Notes under the pieces: generated by a model
What the model saw: the letters and a program-made list of their open reading frames with translations, nothing else
Told to the model about the DNA's origin: nothing
Database searches by the model: none
Program-made: the position numbers and the translations under genes
Shown: in pieces, positions 33,597-42,027 of the stretch
How the letters are laid out: each line of letters starts with the position of its first letter
Position numbering within the stretch: position 1 is the stretch's first letter
Assembly: GCA_003577275.1 (NCBI GenBank)
Contig: QEVO01000001.1
Location: 248,001-312,000, forward strand
DNA length: 64,000 bases
Reading direction: 5' to 3'
From: Pseudomonadota bacterium
GTDB taxonomy: Bacteria > Pseudomonadota > Alphaproteobacteria > Sphingomonadales > Govanellaceae

Positions 33597-35603
33597 TCAC
33601 GCAAAAACCGCGGCGGTGATGGCGTACATGGCGCCGCTGACCAGGGGCCAGTAGAACAGCTTCGGCAGCAAGTTGTCGCGGTAGTGAATGCTGCGGATCT
33701 CACGGTCCGAGGTGAACAGTATGGAATTCACACAGGCAAGCAGAATGATCAGATAGGTCAGAAAGTAGAAGTACTCGACATAAAATACCTTCTTGGCCGC
33801 CAACGCGCCGCGCAACTCAATGTGCGACAGGAGGACGGCGAAGAACAGCGCGGCGCAGGTGGTGATGATGGTGGAGGCGGTAAAGCCCACCAGATCCTTA
33901 TTTTTGGCTTCCCTTGTGACCGTCATCTGCATGGCGAAGATCAACACCAGCACCAGAATGATCGGCGTCATGTACGATACGAAGGCGTCAAGAAATGTGC
34001 GCTGGATGATGAGATTGAAGTAGAGTTCTGGTCGCAACTCGATGGAGCGCGACGGCAGTCCGAATCTGGCGCTGTAGGCGTTATCGCGATATTCGAAAAA
34101 GGCGCTGCGCGGCGTCCAACCGCCGATGACGATGTCGCGTTCGATGCCGGGCAAGGTGGCGCCGGCAAGCGATGGGTAGTCCTCCAGGTCGGGCGCCAGC
34201 AGAATATGTTGGTCGATTTCCTTGGGCCACAGCCGGATCCATACCGCCTCCCAATCCAAGGGAAAACGGCTGTAGCCGAAAGTTTGGCGCAAAGTGACGC
34301 GAAACGACCAGCCAACGGTGATGGCAGTTGGCGTTTCGCGCCGATAGGCCTCTTCGATCTCGACGCTTTCGGCCTCGGGCAGGGTGAAGCCCTCGCCGAT
34401 CTTGGATCCCGCTTTAAACCGCTGCCAGATATAGCCGGTCACGACTACATTATTCGCTGAAACGAATTCCATCGATTTGATGAAAACCCCGGTGGGCAAG
34501 AACTGGGGAATGGGGCGATGATCGCGCACCGCGGCGATCAACGTCTGACGCTGGAAATCCTCCAGTTCGCCGCGGCTGGCGATGACTCTGCCCGGCGATA
34601 CCCGCGCCGGCTCCACCGATAAGGCGAAGGACCAGATGACGCCGATGCCGATCACGAAACTTAGCGAGATCACGATAGACCACGTCCACAGCTCACGATT
34701 GGCGCGATGATCCGTCATGGCGGTCAGGTGCAGGAGGTGCAGTGCGGCAACTGTTGCTAAAAGACAAAGCGACAGACTGGTCAGCGTCAGCGTCGTCTGC
34801 CGGGCCAACGGCTCGGGCAGCATGGCGTCGCGACGATCGGCGGTCATAGTCAATGTCCATGTGGTATTCGCAATGGATCGCGTAACGCGATGGCAGGATG
34901 CGTCGATGCAGGGCGTCTGCCGGCCGGGGTGCGCGGCAATGATTTGTCCGCCATCGGAGACCAGCGTCGCCCGCCCCGAGCCGCCCAGACGCGCCCGTTC
35001 CAGCACGCTCTGGATATCCCTCGCGTTCAGGCTGACGTGAACCGCTACCACTGTGTCATGTAGTTTGTCGCCGGCGGCAAAATCCACAGTTACCGTATTC
35101 GTCATTTCATTGTGCCGCGGCGGCTGCCACACGGACTGACCGGCTGACGCCCGCAAGAACCAGTCGCTGCCGGTATAGTCGAGGTCATCGTCCAACTGAG
35201 CGGCCCGCAAGCCGGCGTCGCCGCGCACGGCGAATGGCGCAAAAAGCCGCCGTTCGGGATCAAACCCATAGCGATCGAAAGCCACGGCCGCCGCCATGAC
35301 TTCAGGATAACGCGCGACGATTTTTCGCAAGCCCTCGCTGATATGATCCGCCGATTTCGGCGATGATCGGACGAGCGCCGCGGTTTCATCCGCCGCCTGC
35401 TGACCGGTCCGGATCAACCGCTCAAGCTCGGTCGCGGCAACCTCGATCTCGGCATTGGTGTTGTCGATCGCCGCTTGCCAGGCCGCTTGCCGCGCGCGGG
35501 CGTACTCCGTCGCTTCGCGGCCAATCGCCACGGCCAGCGCAAGGGCGACAATCAGCAACGCGGCAAACAGACACGGATAACGGGAACACACCCGAGGTTT
35601 CAT
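33597..35603 (-). CDS. Cache-domain protein fused to a pentameric ligand-gated ion channel-like module
   Basis: 668 residues. Helix 1 (about 12-28) is followed by a periplasmic double-Cache-like domain (about 30-265; SDWFLRASAGQSVWQPP, then HDTVVAVHVSLNARDI). Two membrane helices (about 270-292 and 306-329) lead to a second extracytoplasmic domain (330-525). Its end resembles the ligand-binding domain of Cys-loop/Pro-loop channels: RFPLDWEAVWIRLWP at 446-460 and GGWTPRSAFFEY at 494-505. LYFNLIIQR then enters a helix with the M1-type proline P547. M2-, M3- and M4-like helices follow (about 571-593, 608-630 and 646-668). There is no kinase, cyclase or methyl-accepting domain. It is divergent from an orphan periplasmic binding protein. 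The fold assignment comes from pattern reading only. Confidence 0.65.
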   Translation of the reverse strand: MKPRVCSRYPCLFAALLIVALALAVAIGREATEYARARQAAWQAAIDNTNAEIEVAATELERLIRTGQQAADETAALVRSSPKSADHISEGLRKIVARYPEVMAAAVAFDRYGFDPERRLFAPFAVRGDAGLRAAQLDDDLDYTGSDWFLRASAGQSVWQPPRHNEMTNTVTVDFAAGDKLHDTVVAVHVSLNARDIQSVLERARLGGSGRATLVSDGGQIIAAHPGRQTPCIDASCHRVTRSIANTTWTLTMTADRRDAMLPEPLARQTTLTLTSLSLCLLATVAALHLLHLTAMTDHRANRELWTWSIVISLSFVIGIGVIWSFALSVEPARVSPGRVIASRGELEDFQRQTLIAAVRDHRPIPQFLPTGVFIKSMEFVSANNVVVTGYIWQRFKAGSKIGEGFTLPEAESVEIEEAYRRETPTAITVGWSFRVTLRQTFGYSRFPLDWEAVWIRLWPKEIDQHILLAPDLEDYPSLAGATLPGIERDIVIGGWTPRSAFFEYRDNAYSARFGLPSRSIELRPELYFNLIIQRTFLDAFVSYMTPIILVLVLIFAMQMTVTREAKNKDLVGFTASTIITTCAALFFAVLLSHIELRGALAAKKVFYVEYFYFLTYLIILLACVNSILFTSDREIRSIHYRDNLLPKLFYWPLVSGAMYAITAAVFA

Positions 35604-35724
35604 GCAAGTCGACCTTCAACGACATCAACAGACGCCGTTGTCCGTCACGCCGTGAAGTCGCCGCTGTTCACGGGCAAGCCGCGGCGCTCGTCTTGGTGCG
35701 ATTGTCAGGAGTCAGAGCTTATCC

Positions 35725-36906
35725 ATGACGCTTGCCCGCCATGTTGTTATTGCCTGTCTGTGCTGGCTGATCCTCGCCTCGCCGGCGGCGGCCGGCGGCA
35801 AGACCATTTCGGTCGGTATGACCGCCGCTTTCAGCGGACCGGCAAAGGCGCTGGGCCTGGGCATGAAGGCCGGCATCAATGCCGCCTTCGCCGAATGGAA
35901 TGCCCGGGCGTCCGAGGGGGCGGCGCGTTTATCCCTGATCGCCCGGGATGACTCCTATGATCCCGAAGCCGCCGGCGACAATACCCGCCGTCTGATCGAG
36001 GAAAATCATGTGTTGGCGCTGATCGGCAACGTCGGCACGCCGACGGCGCGGGTCGCCGCGCCCATTGCCGCCGCCGCCAAGGTACTGTTCTTCGGCGCCA
36101 TGACCGGCGCTTCGCTGATCAGGCCGCAGCCGCCGAGCCGCTACCTCATCCACCTGCGCGCCAGCTATCAGGAAGAAACCGCCGCCATGGTGGAGGGCCT
36201 GTTATCAGCCGGGGTCAAGGTCGATGAAATCGCTTTCCTCACCCAGGACGACGCCTATGGCGAGGATGGCTTTCAAGGCGCTATGGCGGCGCTTAAGGCC
36301 AAAGGATACGCGGATGCGGACCGTCTGCCGAGGGGCCGGTACGCCCGCAATTCCCTGGATGTCGAGCCGGCGCTCATTCAGTTGCTGCAAAGCCGCCGCA
36401 GTCCGCGCGCGGTGATCATGGTCGCCGCCTATCGCCCGGCGGCGAAATTCATCACCCTTGGCCGTCAGTTGTTCCCCGATGCGCTGTTCTTGAATCTATC
36501 GTTCGTCGGCAGCGATGCGCTGGCCAGGGCGCTGGGACCCGCCGGCCGCGACGTCATCATCACCCAGGTGGCGCCGACGCCCGATAGCGACTTGCCGGCC
36601 GTGCGTGCCTACCGGCGGGCGCTGGCCAGGCATGAGCCGCAAGCGTCGTTCGATCTTCTGTCGCTAGAAGGATATCTGACGGCCCGGGTGTTGATCGAAG
36701 GCATCAAGCGCGCCGGGCCAAATCCCGATCGGGAAGCGGTGATCGACGGCCTGTTGTCGCTGGGCGCGTTCGATATCGGGTTGGGCATGCCGCTTCGCCT
36801 ATCGGCGGCCGACCATCAGGCCAGCCATCGGGTGTGGCCGACGCGGCTCGTCAACGGCCAAGTCACGGCTATGAACTGGAGCGATCTGGCGAAAACCGGT
36901 GAGTAA
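35725..36906 (+). CDS. Orphan branched-chain amino acid-type periplasmic binding protein
   Basis: 393 residues with a signal peptide (cleavage likely after SPAAAG) and the Peripla_BP_6/LivK fold: GMTAAFSGPAKALGLGMKAGI, IGNVGTPTARVAAPIAAAAKV and FLTQDDAYGEDGFQGAM. Relatives bind amino acids, amides or aromatic acids. No permease or ATPase gene is near. It is divergent from the Cache/channel-like gene with a 121-bp shared upstream region, so it may deliver ligand to that protein rather than to an ABC transporter. Confidence 0.85.
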   Translation: MTLARHVVIACLCWLILASPAAAGGKTISVGMTAAFSGPAKALGLGMKAGINAAFAEWNARASEGAARLSLIARDDSYDPEAAGDNTRRLIEENHVLALIGNVGTPTARVAAPIAAAAKVLFFGAMTGASLIRPQPPSRYLIHLRASYQEETAAMVEGLLSAGVKVDEIAFLTQDDAYGEDGFQGAMAALKAKGYADADRLPRGRYARNSLDVEPALIQLLQSRRSPRAVIMVAAYRPAAKFITLGRQLFPDALFLNLSFVGSDALARALGPAGRDVIITQVAPTPDSDLPAVRAYRRALARHEPQASFDLLSLEGYLTARVLIEGIKRAGPNPDREAVIDGLLSLGAFDIGLGMPLRLSAADHQASHRVWPTRLVNGQVTAMNWSDLAKTGE

Positions 36907-36921
36907 AGCGACCGTTCGGGC

Positions 36922-37779
36922 TCAGGCCTGGACGGGATGGGCGGATTTTTCCGCGCCGGGCGGCGGGAAGGGCACCAGGTCAAGCTCGCGGCGAACGATG
37001 GAGGCCAACTGGGGATGGGCGCGGTGCTGCTCGGCGATGCGCGCCACCCCTTGCAGCGCCCGATCATGATTGATGAAAGCCAGCGCCGTTAGCCATAAGG
37101 TGCGCAGCGTCAAGCCAAGCGATTGATGATCGACATAAAGGAGCGCCAGACGACTTTTCCAGGGCCGCACCAAACGGTCATAATCGCCCTTGGGATCGTT
37201 GCTGTGTTCCAGAACCTTGCCGAGGTTGAGAAACATGATGGACGCCAGGTCGGTGATGCCGGGCTTGACCGACAGAATGCGCATTTCCTCTTCGGTAAAG
37301 GCGTCAACGATGGCGCGCACCGAGGCCCGCGGACCCACCAGGCTCATGTCGCCTTTCAGGACATGCCAGAACTGGGGCAGCTCATCGAGCTTGGAGGTGC
37401 GGATGAAGTGGCCAAGGGCGGTCACCCGGCTATCGCGGGTGGTAATGATCTCGTCCGGGCGCACGCCGGCATGGCGGGAGATCGAGCGCAATTTGATGAA
37501 CTTGAATGGCTTGCCGCCGGCGCCAATCCGCTCGGCTATATATAAGGGATTATGTCGATCTTCGAGCCAAATCAGCGCCGCCGCCACGGCGATGAAGGGC
37601 AAACTGATGGTCAATCCCACTGCGCCGCAGAGGATATCCAGGAGACGCAAGGAAAAAGGCTGGGGTTTGACGGCAACGTGATACTGTCGAAGCGGCTTGG
37701 GAAATTGGATGACTGCGCCTGTGGCTGCCACCGTCTCGACTTCAATCCCCCGATACCTAGCGCTGTCGCTATCCAGCAT
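36922..37779 (-). CDS. Bacterial sugar transferase (polyprenyl-phosphate glycosyl-1-phosphate transferase)
   Basis: 285 residues. A single membrane helix (LLDILCGAVGLTISLPFIAVAAALI) precedes the catalytic part: the family segment GKPFKFIKLRS, then RTSKLDELPQFWHVLKGDMSLVGPRA. It matches the WcaJ/PglC-type monotopic transferases that start exopolysaccharide or glycan synthesis by moving a sugar phosphate onto the lipid carrier. The usual DxE-like acidic site lies in KLDELPQ. No other polysaccharide genes are in the window. Confidence 0.85.
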   Translation of the reverse strand: MLDSDSARYRGIEVETVAATGAVIQFPKPLRQYHVAVKPQPFSLRLLDILCGAVGLTISLPFIAVAAALIWLEDRHNPLYIAERIGAGGKPFKFIKLRSISRHAGVRPDEIITTRDSRVTALGHFIRTSKLDELPQFWHVLKGDMSLVGPRASVRAIVDAFTEEEMRILSVKPGITDLASIMFLNLGKVLEHSNDPKGDYDRLVRPWKSRLALLYVDHQSLGLTLRTLWLTALAFINHDRALQGVARIAEQHRAHPQLASIVRRELDLVPFPPPGAEKSAHPVQA

Positions 37780-38177
37780 GCGTTCGCCCCTGATATTCTT
37801 GCGGTTTTTTCTAGGCTTTTACCGGCTCGTCGTTACGAAAGCCGCCGCATTGTTGCAAACTCTTCCTTTATGAAAGCTTAACAGTCCATCATCCGGGCTA
37901 ACGACCAGCCTTAAACCTTAAGCCTAAGGCCGTCTTGTGACAATTTTGCGATATGGTGAGGCGCTCATGGTCACAGAGTCTTTCGACTTATATCTTGTCC
38001 TTTCCATTAAGTGCTGGAGATTCATTTGTCCAGCGTATTTTTTTGCGTTTTCAATTGATAACAACAGTTAAGCCATCCACGACGGGCGAACCGCCTACCC
38101 GTGACGGCTCCCGACTTGTGAACCGCGCTGTTGGGCGCTAGGGTGCGAACGACGCTGAGCATGAGGAGTACCGGCCG
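37780..38177. other. 398-bp intergenic region without a recognisable gene
   Basis: The stretch is richer in A and T than its surroundings and separates divergent genes (sugar transferase and GST). I see a weak 5-bp inverted repeat (CTGGA and TCCAG near 38020-38037) and a short repeat of CCTTAA/CCTAAG type near 37910-37930. There is no convincing promoter, RNA or coding frame. Confidence 0.5.
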
Positions 38178-38807
38178 ATGAAATTCTATGACTGCCAGCC
38201 CGCCCCCAGTCCGCGCCGCGTGCGTATGATGATCGCCGAAAAAGGCATTGCCGTGGACAAGATCGAGGTTGATTTACGGAACGGCGAGCATCTGAAGGAC
38301 TGGTTTCGTCGGATTAACCCCCGCGCTGAGGTCCCAGTGCTGGAGCTTGATGACGGGACCATCATTACCGAAAGCGTGGCCATCTATCGCTACCTGGAGG
38401 AGATCCAACCCGAACCGGCGTTGATGGGGCGTAACCCTAAGGAAAAAGCCGTCATCGCCATGTGGGATCATAAGGTGGAGATCGAGGGCTTCTTCGCGGT
38501 GGCGGAAGTGTTGCGTAATACCGCCAAAGGCTTCGCCGGGCGGGCCATCACCGGCCCGGAAAGCTATGCCCAAATTCCCGAGCTGGCGGAGCGCGGCCGG
38601 CGGCGGGTGGCGGAATTCATGTCAACGCTCAATACTCGGCTCGGAGCGGCGCGCTACCTCGGCGGCGATCAGTTCAGCGTCGCCGATATTTCCGGTCTGG
38701 TGGTGGTGGACTTCGCCGGCTGGATCAAGGCCACGATCCCTGATGACCATGTCCACCTCAAGCGCTGGCATGACGAGGTGTCGGCGCGGCCCAGCGCCAA
38801 GCTATAA
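38178..38807 (+). CDS. Glutathione S-transferase family protein
   Basis: 209 residues. The thioredoxin-like N-terminal domain has the SPRRVRMMIAEKGI helix and the glutathione-binding VPVLELDDGTIITESVAIYRYLEE. The alpha-helical C-terminal domain ends in SVADISGLVVVDFAGW. The cytosolic GST class is clear but the substrate is not. A GAGGAG-type ribosome site precedes the ATG. The 3' end overlaps the convergent alkyltransferase-like gene by 6 bp. Confidence 0.85.
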   Translation: MKFYDCQPAPSPRRVRMMIAEKGIAVDKIEVDLRNGEHLKDWFRRINPRAEVPVLELDDGTIITESVAIYRYLEEIQPEPALMGRNPKEKAVIAMWDHKVEIEGFFAVAEVLRNTAKGFAGRAITGPESYAQIPELAERGRRRVAEFMSTLNTRLGAARYLGGDQFSVADISGLVVVDFAGWIKATIPDDHVHLKRWHDEVSARPSAKL

Positions 38808-39179
38808 CAGCCCCCGCGCCAGGAGCCATTTAGGGGGCGGCCCGCCCCAGCGATAGCGCTTAAGGTCGGTCTTGCCGTAGACGTCGAAATAAACCCCCTC
38901 GGTTTCCAAGAGTTCGCGCTGGCGGCCGCTGCCATCCTCGCCGGGGCGGGGACTGATCTCCCCCTTGGCGTTGATCACCCGCTGCCAGGGTATGCGTGCA
39001 TTGGCGTCCAGATGAAACAAGGCGTAGCCCACCATGCGCGGGGTGCAGCCGGCGATATAATCGGCGATCTGGCCATAGGTCGCCACTTGTCCCTTCGGGA
39101 TCATGGAGACAAGCTCATAGACCTGATGGTAATAAGTGTCGCCGGTTTTCGGCGCTGTCTTGCCGGTGCGGGTCATCAT
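38802..39179 (-). CDS. Alkyltransferase-like protein (ATL), catalytic Cys replaced by Trp
   Basis: 125 residues, related to the C-terminal domain of O6-methylguanine-DNA methyltransferase, with the GQVATYGQIADYIAG helix-turn-helix. The usual PCHR active site reads PWQRVIN, so the acceptor cysteine is a tryptophan. ATL proteins bind O6-alkylguanine without repairing it and hand the lesion to nucleotide excision repair. It is divergent from the DUF1611 gene. Confidence 0.85.
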   Translation of the reverse strand: MMTRTGKTAPKTGDTYYHQVYELVSMIPKGQVATYGQIADYIAGCTPRMVGYALFHLDANARIPWQRVINAKGEISPRPGEDGSGRQRELLETEGVYFDVYGKTDLKRYRWGGPPPKWLLARGLL

Positions 39180-39221
39180 CGAAACCTAAAACATAACCTC
39201 AAGCCATGGAACCTGGATAAC

Positions 39222-40241
39222 ATGAGCGAGCTAGTAGAACTTTCGTCCCCCTACCTGTTGTTCTTGGGTGACGCCCGTGATGATCTGGCGGCGAAAACCG
39301 CCGCCGGCGTCCATCACTGGCGGCCGCGCCAATGCCTCGGCCAGCTCCGGCTGCCGGGCTGCGCCGCCGATTTGAAGCTTACCGATATGACTCCCGCCGA
39401 GGCGGCAAGACAAGGGGCACGCACCATGCTGATCGGCACCGCCAATTCCGGCGGCGTCATCGCCGACAACTGGCTGCCCGGCATCGTCGAGGCGCTGGAG
39501 GCGGGGCTGGACGTGGCCAGCGGCCTCCATGAGCGGCTCGATCAGATTCCGACGCTGATGGCGGTCTCGGCGCGCACCGGCCGGCGTCTGATCGACGTGC
39601 GCCATCCCAAAGGCAAATTGAAGACCGGCACCGGACGCAAGCGGTCCGGCAAGCGGCTCCTCACCGTCGGCACCGATTGCTCGGTGGGCAAGATGTATAC
39701 CTCGCTTGCCCTCGAAGCGGCGCTGCGGGAGAAAGGATGCAAGGCTGATTTTCGCGCCACCGGCCAGACCGGCATCATGATTGTCGGCCGCGGCATTTCG
39801 GTGGATGCGGTGGTGGCCGATTTCATCGCCGGCGCGGCGGAGGCGTTGAGCCCCGACAACGACGCCGATCACTGGGACGTGGTGGAAGGCCAGGGCTCGC
39901 TCCATCATCCGGCGTTCGCGGGCGTGAGCCTGGGACTTCTGCACGGCAGCCAGCCCGACGCCCTGGTGATCTGTCATGAACCGACCCGCCGCCACATGCG
40001 GGGCCTCAGCGACGTGCCATTGCCGAGCTTGGAAGCCACCATCGAGGCCAACTTAAGCGCCGCCCGGCTCACCAATCCCAACGTGCGGGTGCTGGGCTTT
40101 GCCGTCAACACCTCGAAGCTTGAGGTGGCGGCGGCGCGATCGATGCTGGATGATCTGGAAAAACGCTTCCGGATGCCGGCCTCAGATCCGGTGCGCTTCG
40201 GCGTGGCGGCGCTGGCGGCGCGGTTGCTGGCGGAATTTTAA
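39222..40241 (+). CDS. DUF1611 P-loop protein (DgcN-like)
   Basis: 339 residues from ATG 39222. An N-terminal Rossmann-like domain (GTANSGGVIADNW) precedes a C-terminal P-loop domain with VGTDCSVGKMYTSLAL. This is the DUF1611 family, some members of which are described as DgcN, acting in D-glutamate catabolism with an N-acetyltransferase activity. The usual partner, a dipeptide epimerase gene, is not next to it here, so the role remains uncertain. Confidence 0.7.
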   Translation: MSELVELSSPYLLFLGDARDDLAAKTAAGVHHWRPRQCLGQLRLPGCAADLKLTDMTPAEAARQGARTMLIGTANSGGVIADNWLPGIVEALEAGLDVASGLHERLDQIPTLMAVSARTGRRLIDVRHPKGKLKTGTGRKRSGKRLLTVGTDCSVGKMYTSLALEAALREKGCKADFRATGQTGIMIVGRGISVDAVVADFIAGAAEALSPDNDADHWDVVEGQGSLHHPAFAGVSLGLLHGSQPDALVICHEPTRRHMRGLSDVPLPSLEATIEANLSAARLTNPNVRVLGFAVNTSKLEVAAARSMLDDLEKRFRMPASDPVRFGVAALAARLLAEF

Positions 40242-40245
40242 GCGA

Positions 40246-42027
40246 TCACAGCGGCGCGGTGGCGGCGGCCAGCCAGCGCGCGGTATCGGCGTCGACCAGC
40301 GGCGTCAAGGCGTTCCGCACTCGGGCGTGGTAGTCATCGAGCCACGCCCGCTCGTCGCCGTTCAGCAGCTCAGGTACGATCAGCTTACGGTCGATGGGGG
40401 CGAGGGTGAGCACTTCGAACTCCAGCAGCTCAAGCTCGGCCTTGACGTCGGAGGGGCGCACCGCCAGCAAATTCTCGATGCGGATGCCGAATTCCCCCGC
40501 CTTGTAGTAGCCGGGCTCGTTGGAGAGGATCATGCCCGGCAACAGCGCCGCCGCGCCGGTCTTGGCGATGCGCTGCGGTCCTTCGTGCACGCTTAAATAA
40601 CAGCCCACGCCATGGCCGGTGCCGTGGCTATAATCGAGCCCCTCGCGCCACAGCGCCGCCCGCGCCAAGACGTCAAGCTGCGCGCCGGAAGTGCCGCGCG
40701 GGAAGCGGGCGGAGGCGATGGCGATATGGCCTTTGAGCACCAGGGTGAAGATGCGCCGCGCTTCATCCGGCGCTGCGCCGATGGCCACCGTGCGGGTGAC
40801 GTCGGTGGTGCCGTCGAGATATTGACCGCCGCTATCGATGAGATAGAGCGATCCCGGCGCGATTCGTCGATTGCTCTCATCCGTCACCCGGTAATGCACG
40901 ATGGCGCCGTTGGGCCCGGCGGCGGATATGGTGTCGAAGCTTAAGTCCTTGAGCATGCCGGTCGCGGCGCGAAATGCTTCCAAGCGTTCGGCGGCAGCGA
41001 TTTCATCAATCTTGCCGCTTGGGCCTTCGTGATCGATCCAAGCAAGAAAGCGCGTCAGCGCCGCGCCGTCGCGATGATGCGCGGCGCGCATGCCGGCCAG
41101 CTCGGTGGCGTTTTTCGTTGCCTTGGGCAGGACGCAGGGATCGCGGCGGCGTTTGATGGTAGCGCCGGCGCCGCTTAAGGTTTGCAGAACGGCAACGGCG
41201 GCGGTATCGGCATCGACGGCGACAGTCTTCTTGGCCGCACCCAAGGCGCTCAGGCCGTCGAGAAAAGCGGTCTTGGGATGAATCCGCACCGTGTTGCCCA
41301 GATGCGCGCGTAAACGCGGCGTCACCTTGTCGGGATCGATGTAAAGATCGGCCTCGCCGCTGCGATGAAGGATAAGGAACGATAGCGCCACCGGCGTGCG
41401 CGCCACGTCGCGGCCGCGTAGGTTCAAGAGCCAGGCGATGGAGTCAAGGGCGGTGATCATCACCGCGTCCACGTCCGTCATCTCCTCGGCGATGGCGGCG
41501 CGCTTGGCCGCCGACGCCACGCCGGCATAGGTCACGTCATAGGGCTCCGCCGGCGCCTTCGGCGGCGCCGGCTGATCGGTCCATACCGCGTCGATGGGAT
41601 TGCCGGCCACCGCCACCAGCGTCAAGCCGGCCGCCGTCAATGTATCTGAGGCTTTGTTGACCCAGCCCTCGTTGTGCAGCCACGGATCATAGCCGATGCG
41701 ATCGCCCGCCTTGGCCGTTTCGGCGATCCATTTGGCGGCGTCATCCTCCACCAGACTTTTATACTCATAGTCGGCGGCGTCCACCTGGGCGCGCGCCTGC
41801 AGGGTGTAGCGGCCATCGACGAAAATCGCCGCCTTGTCCTGGAGCGCCACGGCCAGCCCCGCCGAGCCGTCAAAGCCGGTCAGCCACGCCAGGCGCTGGG
41901 CATAGGCGGGGGTGTATTCGCTGCCATGCTCGTCGGTGTGGGCGACCACATAGCCGGCAAGATTGCGGCGCGCTAGTTCCGCCCGCAGGTCCAGCAAGCG
42001 TTGATGATGTTGCCCGTTCCTCGTCAT
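40246..42027 (-). CDS. pepP: Xaa-Pro aminopeptidase (aminopeptidase P, M24B)
   Basis: 593 residues, the long form with two creatinase-like N-terminal domains and a C-terminal pita-bread catalytic domain. Metal ligands are in LIDSGGQYLDGTTDVTRT, HGTGHGVGCYLSVHEGP, and the glutamates of MILSNEPGYY and FGIRIENL. It removes N-terminal residues before proline. The ATG at 42027 overlaps the bioA stop by 4 bp, so it is co-translated with biotin genes without an obvious functional link. Confidence 0.88.
   Translation of the reverse strand: MTRNGQHHQRLLDLRAELARRNLAGYVVAHTDEHGSEYTPAYAQRLAWLTGFDGSAGLAVALQDKAAIFVDGRYTLQARAQVDAADYEYKSLVEDDAAKWIAETAKAGDRIGYDPWLHNEGWVNKASDTLTAAGLTLVAVAGNPIDAVWTDQPAPPKAPAEPYDVTYAGVASAAKRAAIAEEMTDVDAVMITALDSIAWLLNLRGRDVARTPVALSFLILHRSGEADLYIDPDKVTPRLRAHLGNTVRIHPKTAFLDGLSALGAAKKTVAVDADTAAVAVLQTLSGAGATIKRRRDPCVLPKATKNATELAGMRAAHHRDGAALTRFLAWIDHEGPSGKIDEIAAAERLEAFRAATGMLKDLSFDTISAAGPNGAIVHYRVTDESNRRIAPGSLYLIDSGGQYLDGTTDVTRTVAIGAAPDEARRIFTLVLKGHIAIASARFPRGTSGAQLDVLARAALWREGLDYSHGTGHGVGCYLSVHEGPQRIAKTGAAALLPGMILSNEPGYYKAGEFGIRIENLLAVRPSDVKAELELLEFEVLTLAPIDRKLIVPELLNGDERAWLDDYHARVRNALTPLVDADTARWLAAATAPL

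Noticed and set aside
37935..37980. TGTGAC and GTCACA as a Crp-type site
   Set aside because: The half-sites are more than 20 bases apart, not the six-base spacing such sites need.
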